A DNA stretch of 64,000 nucleotides from Pterois miles (GCA_947000775.1 CAMQGK010000559.1:2514501-2578500), one strand, 5' to 3'; counted from the first letter of the stretch, positions 1 through 12,313 are shown. Translations and numbers: made by a program. Notes: generated from the sequence alone by a model not told the origin.

Positions 1-247
1 TGCATGTTTAAGACAGAGGATGACTGAAAGAGATTTCATCAAGAATTCCTCACATCTTCTCTCCAATGTTTTTCCTCTGTTCTTAAAGTCTATTGACTTG
101 GGTAGACCCAGGCTGTCCTCTCGTTATTGTCATATTGATCAGCGCTGCTGCTCTCCCCTCCCTCCACTAAATATTCCCTGGACACACCAGTCTTCTGTCT
201 TTGACCTCCATCCTCATCGTATCCTTCTCCTCTGCTGCTCTTCATCT
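1..247. other. Unrecognised non-coding sequence
   Basis: No gene or repeat family recognised. The stretch is mildly pyrimidine-rich towards its right end. A 99-codon open frame crosses it and the next repeat, but it shows no domain or composition suggesting a protein. Confidence 0.5.
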
Positions 248-253
248 AGGGCT

Positions 254-510
254 GCACAATTCGTCGAAATTTCATCGCAAATGAAGCCTACTGCAATTTT
301 TAAATCGCAGGAGGAATAGTATTTGTTAACGGTGAAATGTGTGTCAAAATACCCTTTCAATTTAAATATTGTCATGCTGCAGAGACGTCCTGGCCTATGA
401 ATATGTTTGACAAGAACAATAACATGAAAATTATCTTTCCCTCTAATACTGAAAATCATATCTTAATTGTAATATCAGTCAAAACAGTCAAGATACTTTT
501 TCTAAATCGT
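254..510. mobile_element. hAT-like terminal fragment (TAGGGCTGCAC family)
   Basis: The segment opens with TAGGGCTGCACAATTCG, the same type of terminus as the intact element at 51662-52241. It continues with AT-rich sequence containing paired TCGCAA/ATCGCAG words typical of this group. No matching right terminus was found, so this is probably a truncated copy. The right limit is a guess. Confidence 0.4.
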
Positions 511-1382
511 TCAGCTCTATTTTCAAACCATACATGCATACAAATAAAATCCTGTATCCTTGTCCCGTCATCGCCTCATCCTCTGCTCTGCCTTTTCCCT
601 CCTCCAGCATCTTCTCTGTTTTTTTCATCAACTCAGTGAAGGAGAAATCAGTTTATGATGAGGGCTAGGGGACTATCTGGTTCCACAATAACTAGGCTTT
701 ATTGTAACTCACATAAAACTCCAAGAAAATGGGTTGTGGATGATATACAGTGCTGTACAGTGCGGCTTGCTCTGCATTTTCCCCCCTGGCTTATGTGTGT
801 GTTCATGTTTGTTTGTGCATGTGTGAATGCTCGGTGGAGTGAAGCTGCTACTGTTGTTGTTGAGAAAATAACAGAGAAGGCAAAGGTGCAACGCAGAGAT
901 GGAGTGAGCTTCATGGAGGAAGACAGCTGAGCAGGGAGGGAAGAGAGCCATTAAATATTAACCCTTACTGACCATAGCCCCCTGTCTCCCTCCATTTTCT
1001 CCCCCAGTCACTCTCTTCTTCTAATCAATGAAACTCTAAGGGACCATTGGATTCTTAATGGAGCTGCAGATTCAGGCCCCAAATACCCCTGATGGATCCC
1101 TTATCTGGATGGACACGCACACTCATACACACACAAATCCAGCTTCTTTAAATGCCATCTGCCTTTATAGCGGCATATTGGCAGACTGCATAGTGACAGT
1201 GCTTTCCGAGAGCATAAAAGGTATCTGCTTGAACACTTGAACCCCTTTCATGGTCAAACCGTACTGAAAAGTGATCCACTCACACTCCGAGAACAAGTGT
1301 CTAGTGGGTGCTCTCCAGTGTATTTTGTAATGATTCAAGAGAAAGGGCAGCCAGACATCACAGAAACATCTTACAGTGGGTG
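511..1382. other. Unrecognised non-coding sequence
   Basis: Nothing recognised. Open frames of 60-91 codons occur on both strands but overlap one another, lack domains and look like chance. A pyrimidine-rich patch lies near 560-630. Confidence 0.5.
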
Positions 1383-1401
1383 GCGTGTCTGTGTGTGTGT
1401 C

Positions 1402-1491
<90 letters not shown>

Positions 1492-1497
1492 TGTGTG
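1383..1497. repeat. (TG)n microsatellite
   Basis: A long TG run, nearly uninterrupted from about 1405 to 1489, with CTGTCTG interruptions at its left edge and a GAGTGTGAGA tail on the right. It creates spurious Cys-Val and His-Thr open frames on both strands. Confidence 0.97.
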
Positions 1498-2267
1498 AGA
1501 AAGAGGGAGAGACAGACAAGATAGAAAGAATGACAATACACATGAGAGAGTGAGCAAGCAAGCACGGCATCGCATCCTTGGCCTGTTTTCCAAAACATAA
1601 TCTGACAGCGTGTCCACTTGAGCTACGTTTTCCTCTGCAGGAGAAAACCAAACAGACTCATAGAGGTGTGCTGTTCACAGACAGCAAGTCTCCCTGGATC
1701 AGATCCATCAGCTCATTGACTTCAAAGAGGGAGAGAAATATACCTTGGCTAACGTGGGCTCATCTACCACCAAGCACACCCCTCACTGGAGAAGAACAGG
1801 TCAAAGCTGCTGATGTTACCACAGGGAACAGAGATACTAATCTGATTGGATGCAGAGCAGAGAGACGCTAATTTGATTAGACAGCAAGACAGAGGGTTGC
1901 GTGAGAATATGGAGATTCGGTGTAGGTTTTGAGCATATCACAGGCACCTCAACAGAATGAATTTAGCACACCATGAGTGTGCAAGTGTGCATGCATTACA
2001 TGTGAATAATACAATAACTGTGCAGAATAGCTGGACTGACTCTGCAGAAATGCTAGATTTTATGTATTTTATGTGAATAATGATTGTGACTATAGTGAAT
2101 GATTTTAAACATGTCACTAATGTAGCTGAGCTGTCCTTTACCAAGTCAGACTCCCAACCACATCGGACATTCAGTTTTGTAGCAGGGTTTCCAACAGTGT
2201 ATTGCAAGCCTGGCCTGCCTGTTGACTTCCCTCTAGGCCTAATCATATGGGATTTATGTATTTTTAA
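1498..2267. other. Unrecognised non-coding sequence
   Basis: Nothing recognised. A CTCTGCAG acceptor-like site near 1640 precedes a 97-codon open frame (1578-1871), but there is no convincing donor or protein family, so I do not call an exon. Confidence 0.45.
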
Positions 2268-2312
2268 TTTAGTGTAAATACATTTAATAAGATTTAATGT
2301 ATTTACACTAAA
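2268..2312. repeat. Perfect inverted repeat / hairpin
   Basis: Arms 2268-2284 and 2296-2312 are perfect reverse complements over 17 bases (TTTAGTGTAAATACATT), separated by an 11-base AT-rich loop. The flanks stop pairing at once. It could be a MITE remnant or a chance AT-rich hairpin. I see no extended precursor shape that would support a microRNA. Confidence 0.85.
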
Positions 2313-2414
2313 ATATGTTATACAGATAAACAAACTCAGTGTTAAGGTTGTGTGCTTGATGTTAGTGAGTGTTGGTGTGTGCGTTTTTTAAAGTTTTTTT
2401 TAATAGCATTTTTA

Positions 2415-2560
2415 CTTCTTTATTGATAGTATTGAAAGGGGGAGATAGAGGGGGCGTCATGCAGCCAAGAGCTCCAGGCCGGATTCAAACCTGGAGGCCG
2501 TGGCAAGGACTCAGCCTCGGTACATGGAGCGCCTCCTCTACCTGGTGAGCTACAACAATG
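2415..2560 (-). mobile_element. tRNA-derived SINE, reverse orientation
   Basis: On the minus strand the sequence starts with a tRNA-like head. An A box resembling TAGCTCACCAGGTAGAG lies at about 2537-2553 and a B box GGTTTGAATCC at 2481-2491, the spacing expected of an internal RNA polymerase III promoter. The body then runs into a CCCCCTCT/CCCCCTTTCA tail near 2430-2450. I recognise the layout as a common percomorph SINE. It encodes no protein and would depend on a LINE reverse transcriptase for mobility. It is not a functional tRNA gene: the body does not fold as a cloverleaf and continues beyond the tRNA-like part. Confidence 0.75.
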
Positions 2561-3780
2561 CCCCAAACACGATGTTTGTTTACGAGAAATTTCATGCATT
2601 TTTGGGGTGACGAGACAAGGCGGTTTTCTGCCAGCCTGGGAGTTGACCATAACGTTAACAGTCGAGTGTGCAGTCGAGAGAGAGCGTACGTGTGTGTGAC
2701 GAAAGGTCAGTATGAAGTTAACAGCAACGTTGTAGCTGTGACCATAGCAGTGCAGTGTGTATAGTTTAGGCTGTCAGCTAATAAATGCTAGTTTACGTGT
2801 CTTGCTTGTCACCTGCAGATTAAGGGTGTTAGCCCTACAGTTAGGGACAATAATGGCTCAGGCTCGCTCCCTTAAGGTGGGCTGACCTTTTAAGGTGGAC
2901 CAACTGCTCTCATTTTGCTGACAAGCCGCCCGTCCGAGTTTTGCTCAGCCCTTCCAACACTTTGCCGCTGGTCCTAACAACTGTATGTAGGGCTCCACCC
3001 TAAATGCAGACGATTCTATTAATCAGTCAAGGCTCAGTTTTTCAGTTGAATCACTGCAGTTTCTTTGCAGCTGTGTCATTTTACACAGAGCAATGCTGGA
3101 TAATGATACGGCAGGCTAAAGGTCTTGTCTCCAAGTTACCCATCTACAAAAATAACTAATGGAAATGGAGAAGGGTAGCGCAATGCAGAACAGTGCGAGT
3201 ACTTACTCACCCGAGCCACTCTGGATGCATGAGCAGCATGTATGCATCGAGGAACCTCTCGCTTTTTATTTTGCCATACATCAGATTAGCGCAGTCTCAC
3301 CGGCCATGTGTGCAGCGCTGCTCAGGCGCCGCGCGGCTGCATATCAGCTGCGTCTCTTCTAGAACTTTGAGGTCTCACATATTTTTTTCCGCATGCCTCA
3401 AACGGTTCACAGGAAAAGTGAAAATGATCATTTAACCATATATTGATATCATACCAGCAACATTATTACAGTTTCTGTCTATACTGTATCTTATAATATG
3501 TCACAGACATGTAAATAATAATAATAATAAAGTTATCTCAACACTTGCTGTTTTTGTTTCCACTGTCTATTGACTTTTAACTGTCAGCAGCCCCTTAAGA
3601 TGCTCCATGGTGCGGTAGGACTTTAAAATGTTTTGTTTTCATATCATAGATGATGAACATAGTACACCCGCTGCCCGGAAAAGGACAAGTGACACTTAAT
3701 ATACTGTATATTACTGAGAAGTTACTTTCCCATTAAGTTTTGAATGACTAATAGGACATACTTGTCTTTTAGTTGGCTAG

Positions 3781-3782
<2 letters not shown>
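2561..3782. other. Unrecognised non-coding sequence
   Basis: No gene or clear repeat. There is an (AAT)n patch near 3515-3530. Two overlapping short frames at 3159-3435 lack any recognisable domain. Confidence 0.5.

Positions 3783-3844
<62 letters not shown>
3783..3844. repeat. (TG)n microsatellite
   Basis: An uninterrupted TG run of about 31 units. Confidence 0.97.
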
Positions 3845-3846
<2 letters not shown>

Positions 3847-6174
3847 ACTTAGTTATGATGGAGCTGACACCCCCGGAAGACAGTGACCTAGCAATTGACT
3901 TCCAGGCCATTTATACCCCATTCCTGTCAGAAGCCATTGGTGCTGGTGTCACACAATCAGCAAGGAGTGTGAGTGTGTCGTAACAGTGTGTGCTAGCTGT
4001 CCTACGGTGGGATGATGGCGGCGGAGCTCTGGGTCGCTGCTATGGAGTGTTATAGCCACAGGGAGGGACACAAATGTGCACACACAAAGAGATGAACATC
4101 CGCTGTGTAAGACCTGGAATAACCTGACAGAGGCTGGAACCAAGTGCCATGTTTACTAACGTGAAGCATTTGGGATTTGCAGTCTTATCCAGCTGTGTCA
4201 AATATGAGCTGATTTTAAGTACCTTAATAGCTCTGGTGTGTTTATGTAGCCAGAACATGGAATAATCATCATATAAAGAGGTGTTTTGGCAATATGACTA
4301 ATGTTAGATTAGTCTAAAAGGTTAAGATCATGTAGTTTCTCTCATGTAATCACTGCTACCATTGAGCCATTCAGCGTGTCCTGTTCATCCATCCTTCATT
4401 CCAGCATTAGCAAATGAATGAGGGACAGGAAGGATAGGCTTTTGGAGAAGGAAGAGATAAACAAGTACCCAGAGGTGACTCTGGGTGAATTGTAATTCGA
4501 GGCTAATAGTCGGAAGCCATGCAGATAAGCTAAGTAGTCTGCCTCGGTTCCTATAAACGGTTTTCAGAAGGGATAACTGGAATTTACTGCTCTGTAACTC
4601 ACAGTTACATGGAAACATGAAGTACACAAACAATTTGGACTTTAGACCTTTAGCCTTTTTTTGAATTAGATAAAAATAATGAAAATTAAGGTAAATGAAA
4701 AAAGCTAATGGAAATAAAAAAGATCTCAACATGGCTGTGGGGTCATAGCTAAACAGTACACTACAACTCCCTCGGGGCAGAGATGTTGCATTACAGTAAC
4801 AGAATAATGATTCATTTGATCAGCGCTGCCTAGGAGGGTTACCTGGAATTTACTGTTCTTCAACACACACACTTGCGAGCCTTTGGAGGTGCTGAGTGAG
4901 TTGGCAAAAATAAAATATTATAAACGGCAGGAGTATAGATCTCTGTACAACTCCAACAGCTCCTTTACTAATATTATTCTGAGACTAATCTGTTACATCT
5001 GGAGAAATATGAAATACAGTATGATGTTTCAAAAAAGGATAAAGGTTGATAAAGTGTCTGAGTGTTCAGCATTGGGTAACATCATTACTTACTCTGTGAA
5101 TATTAAAATATATGGTGGGTTTTAAACTATAAGTATTAAAACATAATGATCTAGTGACTTATGGTTCAGGTGAATGGAATTTAATCTGTCTTGAGGCTAC
5201 AGGGTCTCTACAATGGTATCGCTTTACAGATATGAAATAAGGTTACACTATGCTGTAATAAAGGGTCATTACAGCTGTAGCTTGCATGGCTGGTACATAT
5301 ACAAGCCATCAAGGCTAATTAATCCCACCACTTTAGTCATTCAGCCGCAGCTGTACTAATTTCTGTCCCTCTGTCCCACTTGCTCTGCCAATAAACATTA
5401 AAGTGTACTGCCCTTAAACTAGAGGCCTCTAGTGTCGGATGGAGAGGAGGATGTTACGATGGTGAGCATCTGAGTGTGTCTTGAATGAGGGCTGGAGCCT
5501 CTCTAACAGGGTTGGTCCTCATTTATAAGGGCATCTTTCTGTCCGAAATTATCAAAGCATCAAGTTAAAGTGGCAGTAGGCAATATATTTTTGGCATCAT
5601 TGGGGAAAAAAAAAATCCACAATAACCTTTCAGCATATTGTATTCAAACTAGACTTCACCTCACCATGAATCTCCTGGTCCTCATAAACTTTGGACCATG
5701 TGTGTTTGGATGCGCTTGTGCAAAATATATAAGCAATAAAAGAAACCTATGCTCCTTTTGCAAAGATGAGGACTTTCTGGGTCCTACAATACCAAATATG
5801 CATGTTACATGCCCATGTTAAGTGACATAGTGTGTATGGGGAAACTGAAAGATGGGAAGGGGAGGAGACCGCCAAGGCGTGAAGTGAGTCCTTGCAACGG
5901 AAAAGAGTAATATGTTTATTAGGTGAATGGTATATTCAAAATGACCTGTATGTTTCATGCAATTCAAACTTACATTTTAACCACTGAAAGAGTTTGTAAA
6001 GTTAAAATAATGGTTTGATTTGATGGAAAGTCCCGTAAAGCCTAAAGCAAGGATTTAGTTGCTAACCTCAGCCAGCTTCACTATCTTTGTTTGGCTGAGA
6101 CAGACCAGAAGCGAAACTGAGATGGATGGGCTCCAGACAGCCCCAGACACACACACACATACATACAGATACAG

Positions 6175-6176
<2 letters not shown>
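3845..6176. other. Unrecognised non-coding sequence
   Basis: No gene, RNA or clear repeat recognised over about 2.3 kb. Open frames are below 116 codons, without domains or paired splice sites. A short poly(A) run lies near 5606-5615. Confidence 0.45.

Positions 6177-6208
<32 letters not shown>
6146..6208. repeat. (CA)n microsatellite, interrupted
   Basis: Two CA runs (about 6146-6160 and 6177-6208) are separated by ATACATACAGATACAGTGCG. Confidence 0.95.
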
Positions 6209-6211
<3 letters not shown>

Positions 6212-6750
6212 GTGCTAATCTGCTCTCTCAGAACCACTCTGCATTGTTGTAAAGCACAAATGCCATCCATACAGTGTGTGTGGGAAGAGGCAAGACTTTC
6301 TTTGTTTCTCCTCTTCCAGGCGAGCATGTCAATCCTTCGTTCTAAAGAGAGAGTGCATACGTAATATATATGTGTATGTGTGAATGTTAAAACAAGGGTG
6401 GGTGTTTAAATGTCAGATCCCATAATTGCATCACTTGCTTACTGTCTCCTTGAGCCCCCAGTAAAGCTAAATCTGTTTTCTACAGAGCCTACGCAACACT
6501 AAGTGCAAACATTCTCCTCTATCTGCTGCGTGCATTACAACCAGTGTGATGTTGGCAACTACAATCCCCATGGTGCCGTGCTTTTCCTCTTTGTGCAGGG
6601 GGAGAAAGAAGAAATGATATTGTCAAACTTCTGTGTTTGTGTAATGTGTTGTATGTGTGAGTAACAATCCAAGATGAACAGTGGATGAGAGAGACGGTAA
6701 AGAGGCAAAGAAGTGAGCGGAAAATAGAAGCAGAGACATTGGGATGTAGA
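6209..6750. other. Unrecognised non-coding sequence
   Basis: Nothing recognised between the microsatellite and the next transposon-like element. Confidence 0.5.
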
Positions 6751-7141
6751 GATGTACCTATATCAATACGGATCAGATATCGGGCCAATACTGACTCAAA
6801 TAGCTGGATCGGGTATCTGTGACAATAGGGATGACCTGATCAGTTCAAATCTGTGTTTATATACTCTCACACTCATGAGTGTTTATATACCATAGACATT
6901 ATATGCTGAAATTTTAATTCCCGTTTAAGTTTTGACCAGTTTGTTGCTGCATTAAAAAGTTTTACACCTAATTCCTGTTAATTTTAATTATCTTAATAAT
7001 AAATAATAATTCACTAAATTTATATCTATTTATTTGTTACATTTTAGAAGTATAAGAAAATATTGTCAAGCCTAACCCTAACCGATACCATAACCTAGGT
7101 ATCACTATCGGGACTGAAAAAGTCAGCTGGGTGCATCCCTA
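6751..7141. mobile_element. Non-autonomous TIR element (GGGATGCACCGATA family)
   Basis: The left end reads AGAGATGTACCTATATC and the right end GGGTGCATCCCTA, imperfect inverted termini of the TAGGGATGCACCGATA type. The interior carries ATCGGGCC motifs and the landmark GTTTGTTGCTGCATT, shared with the copy at 16038-16338. The flanks TTGGGATG and ACGGGATG match at 6 of 8 bases, consistent with a decayed 8-bp target duplication as made by hAT transposases. It has no coding capacity. Confidence 0.6.
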
Positions 7142-7396
7142 ACGGGATGTATCTATATGTATACCCATAGGGGCAGTTCATATGCTACGTTTCTTGCGGA
7201 CTGAAACCCATTGTTTTCAATGTAGACGCACATCAGGCATGCTCAAACGCAGGAGCGACGCCTTGGCCATGCCCAAGCGTTCCCAAGCACCTGTTTTTCA
7301 GGGCTGCGCTCCGAGGTAAAAATAATTAAAGTTGTCGAACGCTGTAGCGCGCACCGCATGTCGTGTGACAGGAGGCAGATATAATTTCTTTCTTTT
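7142..7396. other. Unrecognised sequence
   Basis: Nothing recognised. This is part of the pre-insertion site for the SINE composite that follows. Confidence 0.45.
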
Positions 7397-8022
7397 GTTA
7401 ATATCATCCATCTGCAACCGCTTATCCCGTTAGGGGTCACTTGGGGGAGAAATTCTTAAAAACACTATCGACTTTTTATTAATAGTCTACATGCAAAGAT
7501 TCATGGCAGAGATTCGTTCATTTTGTGTTGTGTTTAAACCCCCAGCTGCTAGATAGCAGTGTTGTAATCTGTCTTCAGCATAGCGAATGAAAGCTTCTCT
7601 AATATGGTGAATAAAATGGAGCTTCATCTTTATACTATGACAATTTTCCTAATATTATCCATCTCTTTGCAACCGCTTATCCTGTTAGGGGTCATGGGGG
7701 GGCTGGAGCCGATCCCAAAGGGCATTGGATGAAGGCGGGGTACATCCTGGCCAGGCCACCAGTCCATCATGGGGCACACAGAGACAGACAACCGTTCACC
7801 CTCACCTTCACACCTACGGGCAATTTAGAGTCATCAGTTAACCTAACCTGCATGTCTTTGGACTGTGGGGGAAAACCAGAAAAAACCCACACTAACATGA
7901 GGAAAACATGCAAACTCCACACAGAAAGGTGGGGCCCCAAGCTGGATTCAAACCTGAGACCCTCTTGCTGTGAGGTGACAGCGCTAACCACTGCACCACC
8001 GTGCAGCCCCCCGTTAATATCA
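7397..8022 (-). mobile_element. SINE composite with transduced flank, bounded by 10-bp direct repeats
   Basis: GTTAATATCA occurs at 7397-7406 and again at 8013-8022, bracketing a three-part insert. Read on the minus strand, a tRNA-derived SINE starts near 8012 with an A box TGGTGCAGTGG (7988-7998) and a B box GGTTTGAATCC (7944-7954), ending near 7657. Next comes about 208 bases (7449-7656) also present beside the SINE at 13774-13971. Last is a second copy of the SINE 3' end (7407-7448). The duplication encloses all three parts, which implies they were inserted together. I infer a SINE read-through transcript that carried downstream DNA. The open frames of 143 and 74 codons here are SINE shadows. 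Confidence 0.7.
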
Positions 8023-9385
8023 GTCTACTCTAAATATATGGAGAAGGAGTTAATCCTTTCAGTGCAGGGCTACCTAGAGCTTTATTATCTGCCCCACGGA
8101 CTATTTGACTTGCTTCACCCTTTCCATCCAAGAACGTCACATAATCCGAGTGCAAGGTAAACTAACTTGATAGCGAAATCGAGCAGTAAAGGTACTGTGT
8201 GGGATTTATGGTAATGGAAATCCATTTATCTTTGATTTGACTTTGTTTAGCTTTTGGTTGCTTGGGTAGGCGCGACAGGAGCGCAACCTGCAAAGCACCG
8301 TGGATAAAAGGATGAAAGTGGTACGGCTGGCGTTTTCTCTGCGTTTTTAGATGTGGCATGTGAATGCCCCCATAATATGTATGTTTATGTACAGTATGAA
8401 TACATGGATGGATGTTCTTAAGGCTGGAGCACAATGGAGCTGTCTGTGTCGAACAGCTCAAACACTGTTATAATTTCACTGAACACTGAGCATTTGTGTA
8501 ATCAGTAATCAGTAGCTATAGTATACGCTTCAAAACAAGTTAATTATAAACATTAACTAGGATTTTTCCAGATGTGAGCTTGTGTTTAGAAATCTAAATC
8601 CATGCTTCCCCTGCAGCTTGGACAGGAACAGTTGTCTTCTCGTGTTAAGCCAGTTCATGTTGAGCAGATGTTCAGTCTGTCAGTTATCCATGTGTTAATA
8701 TCGAGGGAGATCCTCCTGGAGTGTGAGAATCACTGTTCTACTTGGATAGGCCAGAACTGCTGATAAGGCCATCTGATCAATAGTAGTCTGAAGCAGATGC
8801 TTAAACATTCATTAATACTCTCACTTTAATATTGATTTTTTTCCCCAGAGCTGAAAATGACCCCACGGCCATAGACTTGTAGTCTCTACACAGTATGTCA
8901 ACCACAAAAGATGGTTATTTAAGTATGAAATATCACAGTTTGAGCACAGATGTATTATGTGTCCTTTCGAAGTGAAACAGGTGTCACAGTCCTGATTTGT
9001 AAGATACCCGGCACAGTTGTGATAAGAAGATTTATTGCAAGCATAAACTGCTGCAGATGATTACAGTGGAGGATATGATTTATGCCTCCTTCATTGAGGC
9101 AATCAGCTTAATTTCCCATGGTGTGACACACTAACACACAGATGAATATTCAAACGCATACACACACACACACAGAGCCACATGTGGGCACACATGCATG
9201 CCTAAATGCATGCGTATAAGAAGATACACAGCATGCGTGTACACAGAGCAGTTGCTATTATGGTGTCGTACTGTGAGAGCTGCTCAGATCATAACTTTCT
9301 CCAGTACTCCCCTCTGTGACCAGCTCTTTAAATATGTACCTACCACCCGAGGCTCCAACAGGTAAACACCAAACACACACACACG

Positions 9386-9387
<2 letters not shown>
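8023..9387. other. Unrecognised non-coding sequence
   Basis: No gene or recognised repeat apart from a short CA run near 9160-9175. Much of 8440-9140 has the mixed composition of single-copy DNA. Confidence 0.45.

Positions 9388-9464
<77 letters not shown>
9388..9464. repeat. (CA)n microsatellite
   Basis: A CA run interrupted once by a CGCC near the left edge. It yields Cys-Val translations on the minus strand. Confidence 0.97.
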
Positions 9465-9466
<2 letters not shown>

Positions 9467-9714
9467 CACTCAAAATGTCTTTGTGAAAATACTGAGTAAT
9501 TTTGTTATTGAAATATTTTAGGAATTTGAGGAAATTGTCTTTGTTTTGTAGCTGTAATGTTTCATCTAAAAGGATTATCTAAAGTGTCAGTGCAGACTTC
9601 ATTTGCTGTAATTTCTAAAGTTATCCTAATATATTTCCCTTTTGCTCTTTGAATTTGGATTTCATTTTGGTTTACTTACAGCCTTGTGATGAGAACAGGA
9701 ATAGTCATTAAACT
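9465..9714. other. Unrecognised sequence
   Basis: Nothing recognised. Confidence 0.5.
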
Positions 9715-10330
9715 TTGTGGAGTGCTGCTCATCGTTATTTACAGGTAGCTTCACATAGCCAGGCCTATCTCAAAGTGCTGAGGAACGATCTGGCTCCACG
9801 TAAGCTCATTCTGCCAAAAGGGGAAAAAAACGCTCTGGCTAGTTTGTACTTCTTAAAACCAATCACAGTCGTCTTGGGCGGTGCTAAGTACAGGATGCAG
9901 CGACGGCGCCCTTGTAAAGTAGATAGCGTAGATAGTAGAAGTGGAGGAGAATGCTCACTGAAATAGGCAGCCAATAGCAGACTTATGGCATATTCACACC
10001 AAGCACAAAGCAAAGTTTTAATGTGGCACAGTTACGTACAAATTCAATGCAAATGTGATTTTGCCCTGGGCAACATGAGCGACGCATCGCAAACAAGCTG
10101 AATTTGTGTCAATCACGTATTTGTGGGAGTTGAAATATTTCAACAAGAGTGTTTGACGCCATGTCGCGAAAGCCAATCAGCATTGAGATTCTCTTGCTGT
10201 CATCGCTGACATCCTGACGTTGTTGAATCAGAGACAGAGGACAAACTTATTGTGGCTGTTTGCAGGCACACAGAGCTACAATAGTACCTCGTATCTGGAC
10301 AGAAACCGGATGGAGCTCCGTTTATAAGTG
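9715..10330 (+). mobile_element. DNA-transposon remnant, possibly PIF/Harbinger-related
   Basis: Parts of this stretch resemble repeated DNA I associate with fish genomes, for example near 9800-9900 and 9990-10230. From about 10239 the plus-strand translation EDKLIVAVCRHTEL resembles the opening of a MADF/Myb-like accessory protein encoded by some Harbinger elements, but it hits a stop within about 15 codons. I saw no inverted termini. Treat the superfamily as a guess. Confidence 0.35.
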
Positions 10331-11951
10331 AACTGTATGTGTATAAACCACCGACTGTCAATGGAAGAATGAACTTTGACCCAGTTTTAAGCTCAAATAT
10401 GATTCCCAATTCCCTACAGTCTAAAATATCCACTACGGCATCTTTGTTTGATGAGCGTCCTCCTTCTTTTGAACCAGTCATGATTTCTATTTACAACATG
10501 TGTCATCTGACCGCACAACTTCCAGCGTCGTTAAGCAAACTTTACATGCTCATTGGAGACTTGGTGACCTAACTATCTGCAGAAGCTCTGCAACTTTGAT
10601 CCCTGGAAATGTGTTTTAACTCATGAACTGTCCTACTTATTATGTACCAAAGCAGTCTGCTCATATCCTCTTCCAGACAGGTCCATTACATCTCCAGTCA
10701 TTTCACTTTTATTAGCTCCTAATTTAAAAGCAGATATTGGTATTTTCAAACATTCGTTTGCATCCATTTTATCCATTCCCTGAAATATGGGAGAAATTTG
10801 TTTTATCTGGTTATTAAATTTGCATTATTTTTAGTTGTCTCACAAACCCAACGCCCGCTCTGCGTATTTCTTTCCTCAATACCACTAATCTCAATGCTCA
10901 ATAATTTCCTGAACCAAATATGTTTCTTGATGAAAACAATAAAGTTGCTATTCTTCACATTTCTTTCTTTGTGTTCTCAATTCCCGCGTTTTCTACACAT
11001 TTTACTTATTTCCAACATCTACATAAATTCAGTCCCCTTGTAGACATTTTCCTTCTTTGCATTTTCAAAACAAGACCTCTTGATAAAATGGAAAGCACCA
11101 ATAAACATTGTATTTTATTGACAATTTATTTCAGTCTGACATCCTTAGCCACACTAACATAATAGTTAAGCACAGAGGGACCATATTCCTCATCTGATTT
11201 GGCAGCACAATGGCCTTGTTATTGTTTATTTGGCAACAAAATATCTGTGTTGTTTTTCAGTGCGGAGCTTGATATTTATCATACAATATAGTTTGTTGCG
11301 ATGTAATTTTACTTCAGTTGTTGCCAGTTTACATTACAGAACAGTGTTTCCCCTAGATCAACTGTCTTGGAGCGCTGGTCGGGAGATTTAAAGTGTGGGA
11401 CTTAAATTTTTGTAATTCTCCATATTGATACAGTAAAAATTGTTTGATTTTGAATCTGTACGTCCTCATAGACGTCCTATATGGAATCATTAGATTTCTT
11501 TTCCCCATCAACTCACAATCAAAGAATAAAGTAATTCCCTTCACAATATAGTTTGGGACATTTCTAAAGGACACAGATAACGTATTATTCTTCAGTGCAT
11601 CTACCATATAGGTCAGAATATGGGTGCACTCCAACTTTAGCGGCAGCTAGTTTGACCGTGGAGTTGAGAGTGACGGCTGGATTGACCACAGTGAGTTTTT
11701 ACTCGGTCAGCTCCTGTGCCTCTCACGTGGTCCTGAGGCAGTGCCTGAATCTGCTCAGCCGCCAGGTTGATGGTGTTTTTCTCTTTCAAAGAACTGAAAT
11801 AGAGTGTGTCTCACTACAACAGCCTCAACTGAAGCAGTAAACATACATGGAAATAACACCACAACATTCAGAAACACAATAATGGACCGGTACATGATTA
11901 AGGTACATTATGTCAATCTTAAACATCAAGTTTATCTCTTAATTGCTATAT
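10331..11951. other. Unrecognised AT-rich non-coding sequence
   Basis: No gene recognised. Short hydrophobic open frames (10798-11162) reflect AT-rich composition. A repeat origin is possible but not demonstrable from one copy. Confidence 0.45.
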
Positions 11952-12313
11952 TAAGGCTGTGAATTGATTAAAATGTTTAATCGCAGTTAGTCGCATGATT
12001 GTCCGTAGTTAATCGGAATTAATCGCAAATGAATGCACATTTTTAATGTGTTCAAATTATACCTTAAAGAGAGACTTGTCAGGCATTTAATACTCTTATC
12101 AACATGGGAGTGGGCAAATATGCTGCTTACACAGTACATGTATATATTTATTATTGAAAATCCATCAACAACACAAAACAATGACAAATTTTGTCCAGAA
12201 ACCCTCACAGGTGCTGCATTTAGTATAAAAAAATCTGCTCAAATCATAACATGGCAAACTGCAGCCCAACAGGCAACGGTCAGTGTGTCAGTGTGCTGAC
12301 TTGACTGTGACTT
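11952..12313 (+). mobile_element. hAT-like element, left-part copy (618-bp family)
   Basis: The segment begins TAAGGCTGTGAATTGATT and continues with repeated TTAATCGC/AATCGCAAAT words. It carries the landmarks ATACTCTTATCAACATGGGAGTGGGCAAATATGC (about 12090-12123) and TTGTCCAGAAACCCTCACAG. It is collinear with the full copy at 30110-30727 (opposite strand) and with 56853-57513. Homology stops near 12313, so roughly the right 40% is missing. Non-coding. Confidence 0.7.

Noticed and set aside
1165..1617. 150-codon frame rich in His-Thr
   Set aside because: Translation of the (TG)n/(CA)n microsatellite. The same applies to the frames across each of the other TG/CA tracts.
1640..1871. Possible exon after a CTCTGCAG acceptor-like site
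   Set aside because: Acceptor-like strings are frequent, there is no convincing donor, and the product matches nothing I know.
2415..2560. tRNA gene on the minus strand
   Set aside because: A and B boxes are present, but the body does not fold as a tRNA and continues into a SINE tail; it is a SINE. The same applies to 7657-8012, 13972-14264 and 35533-35702.
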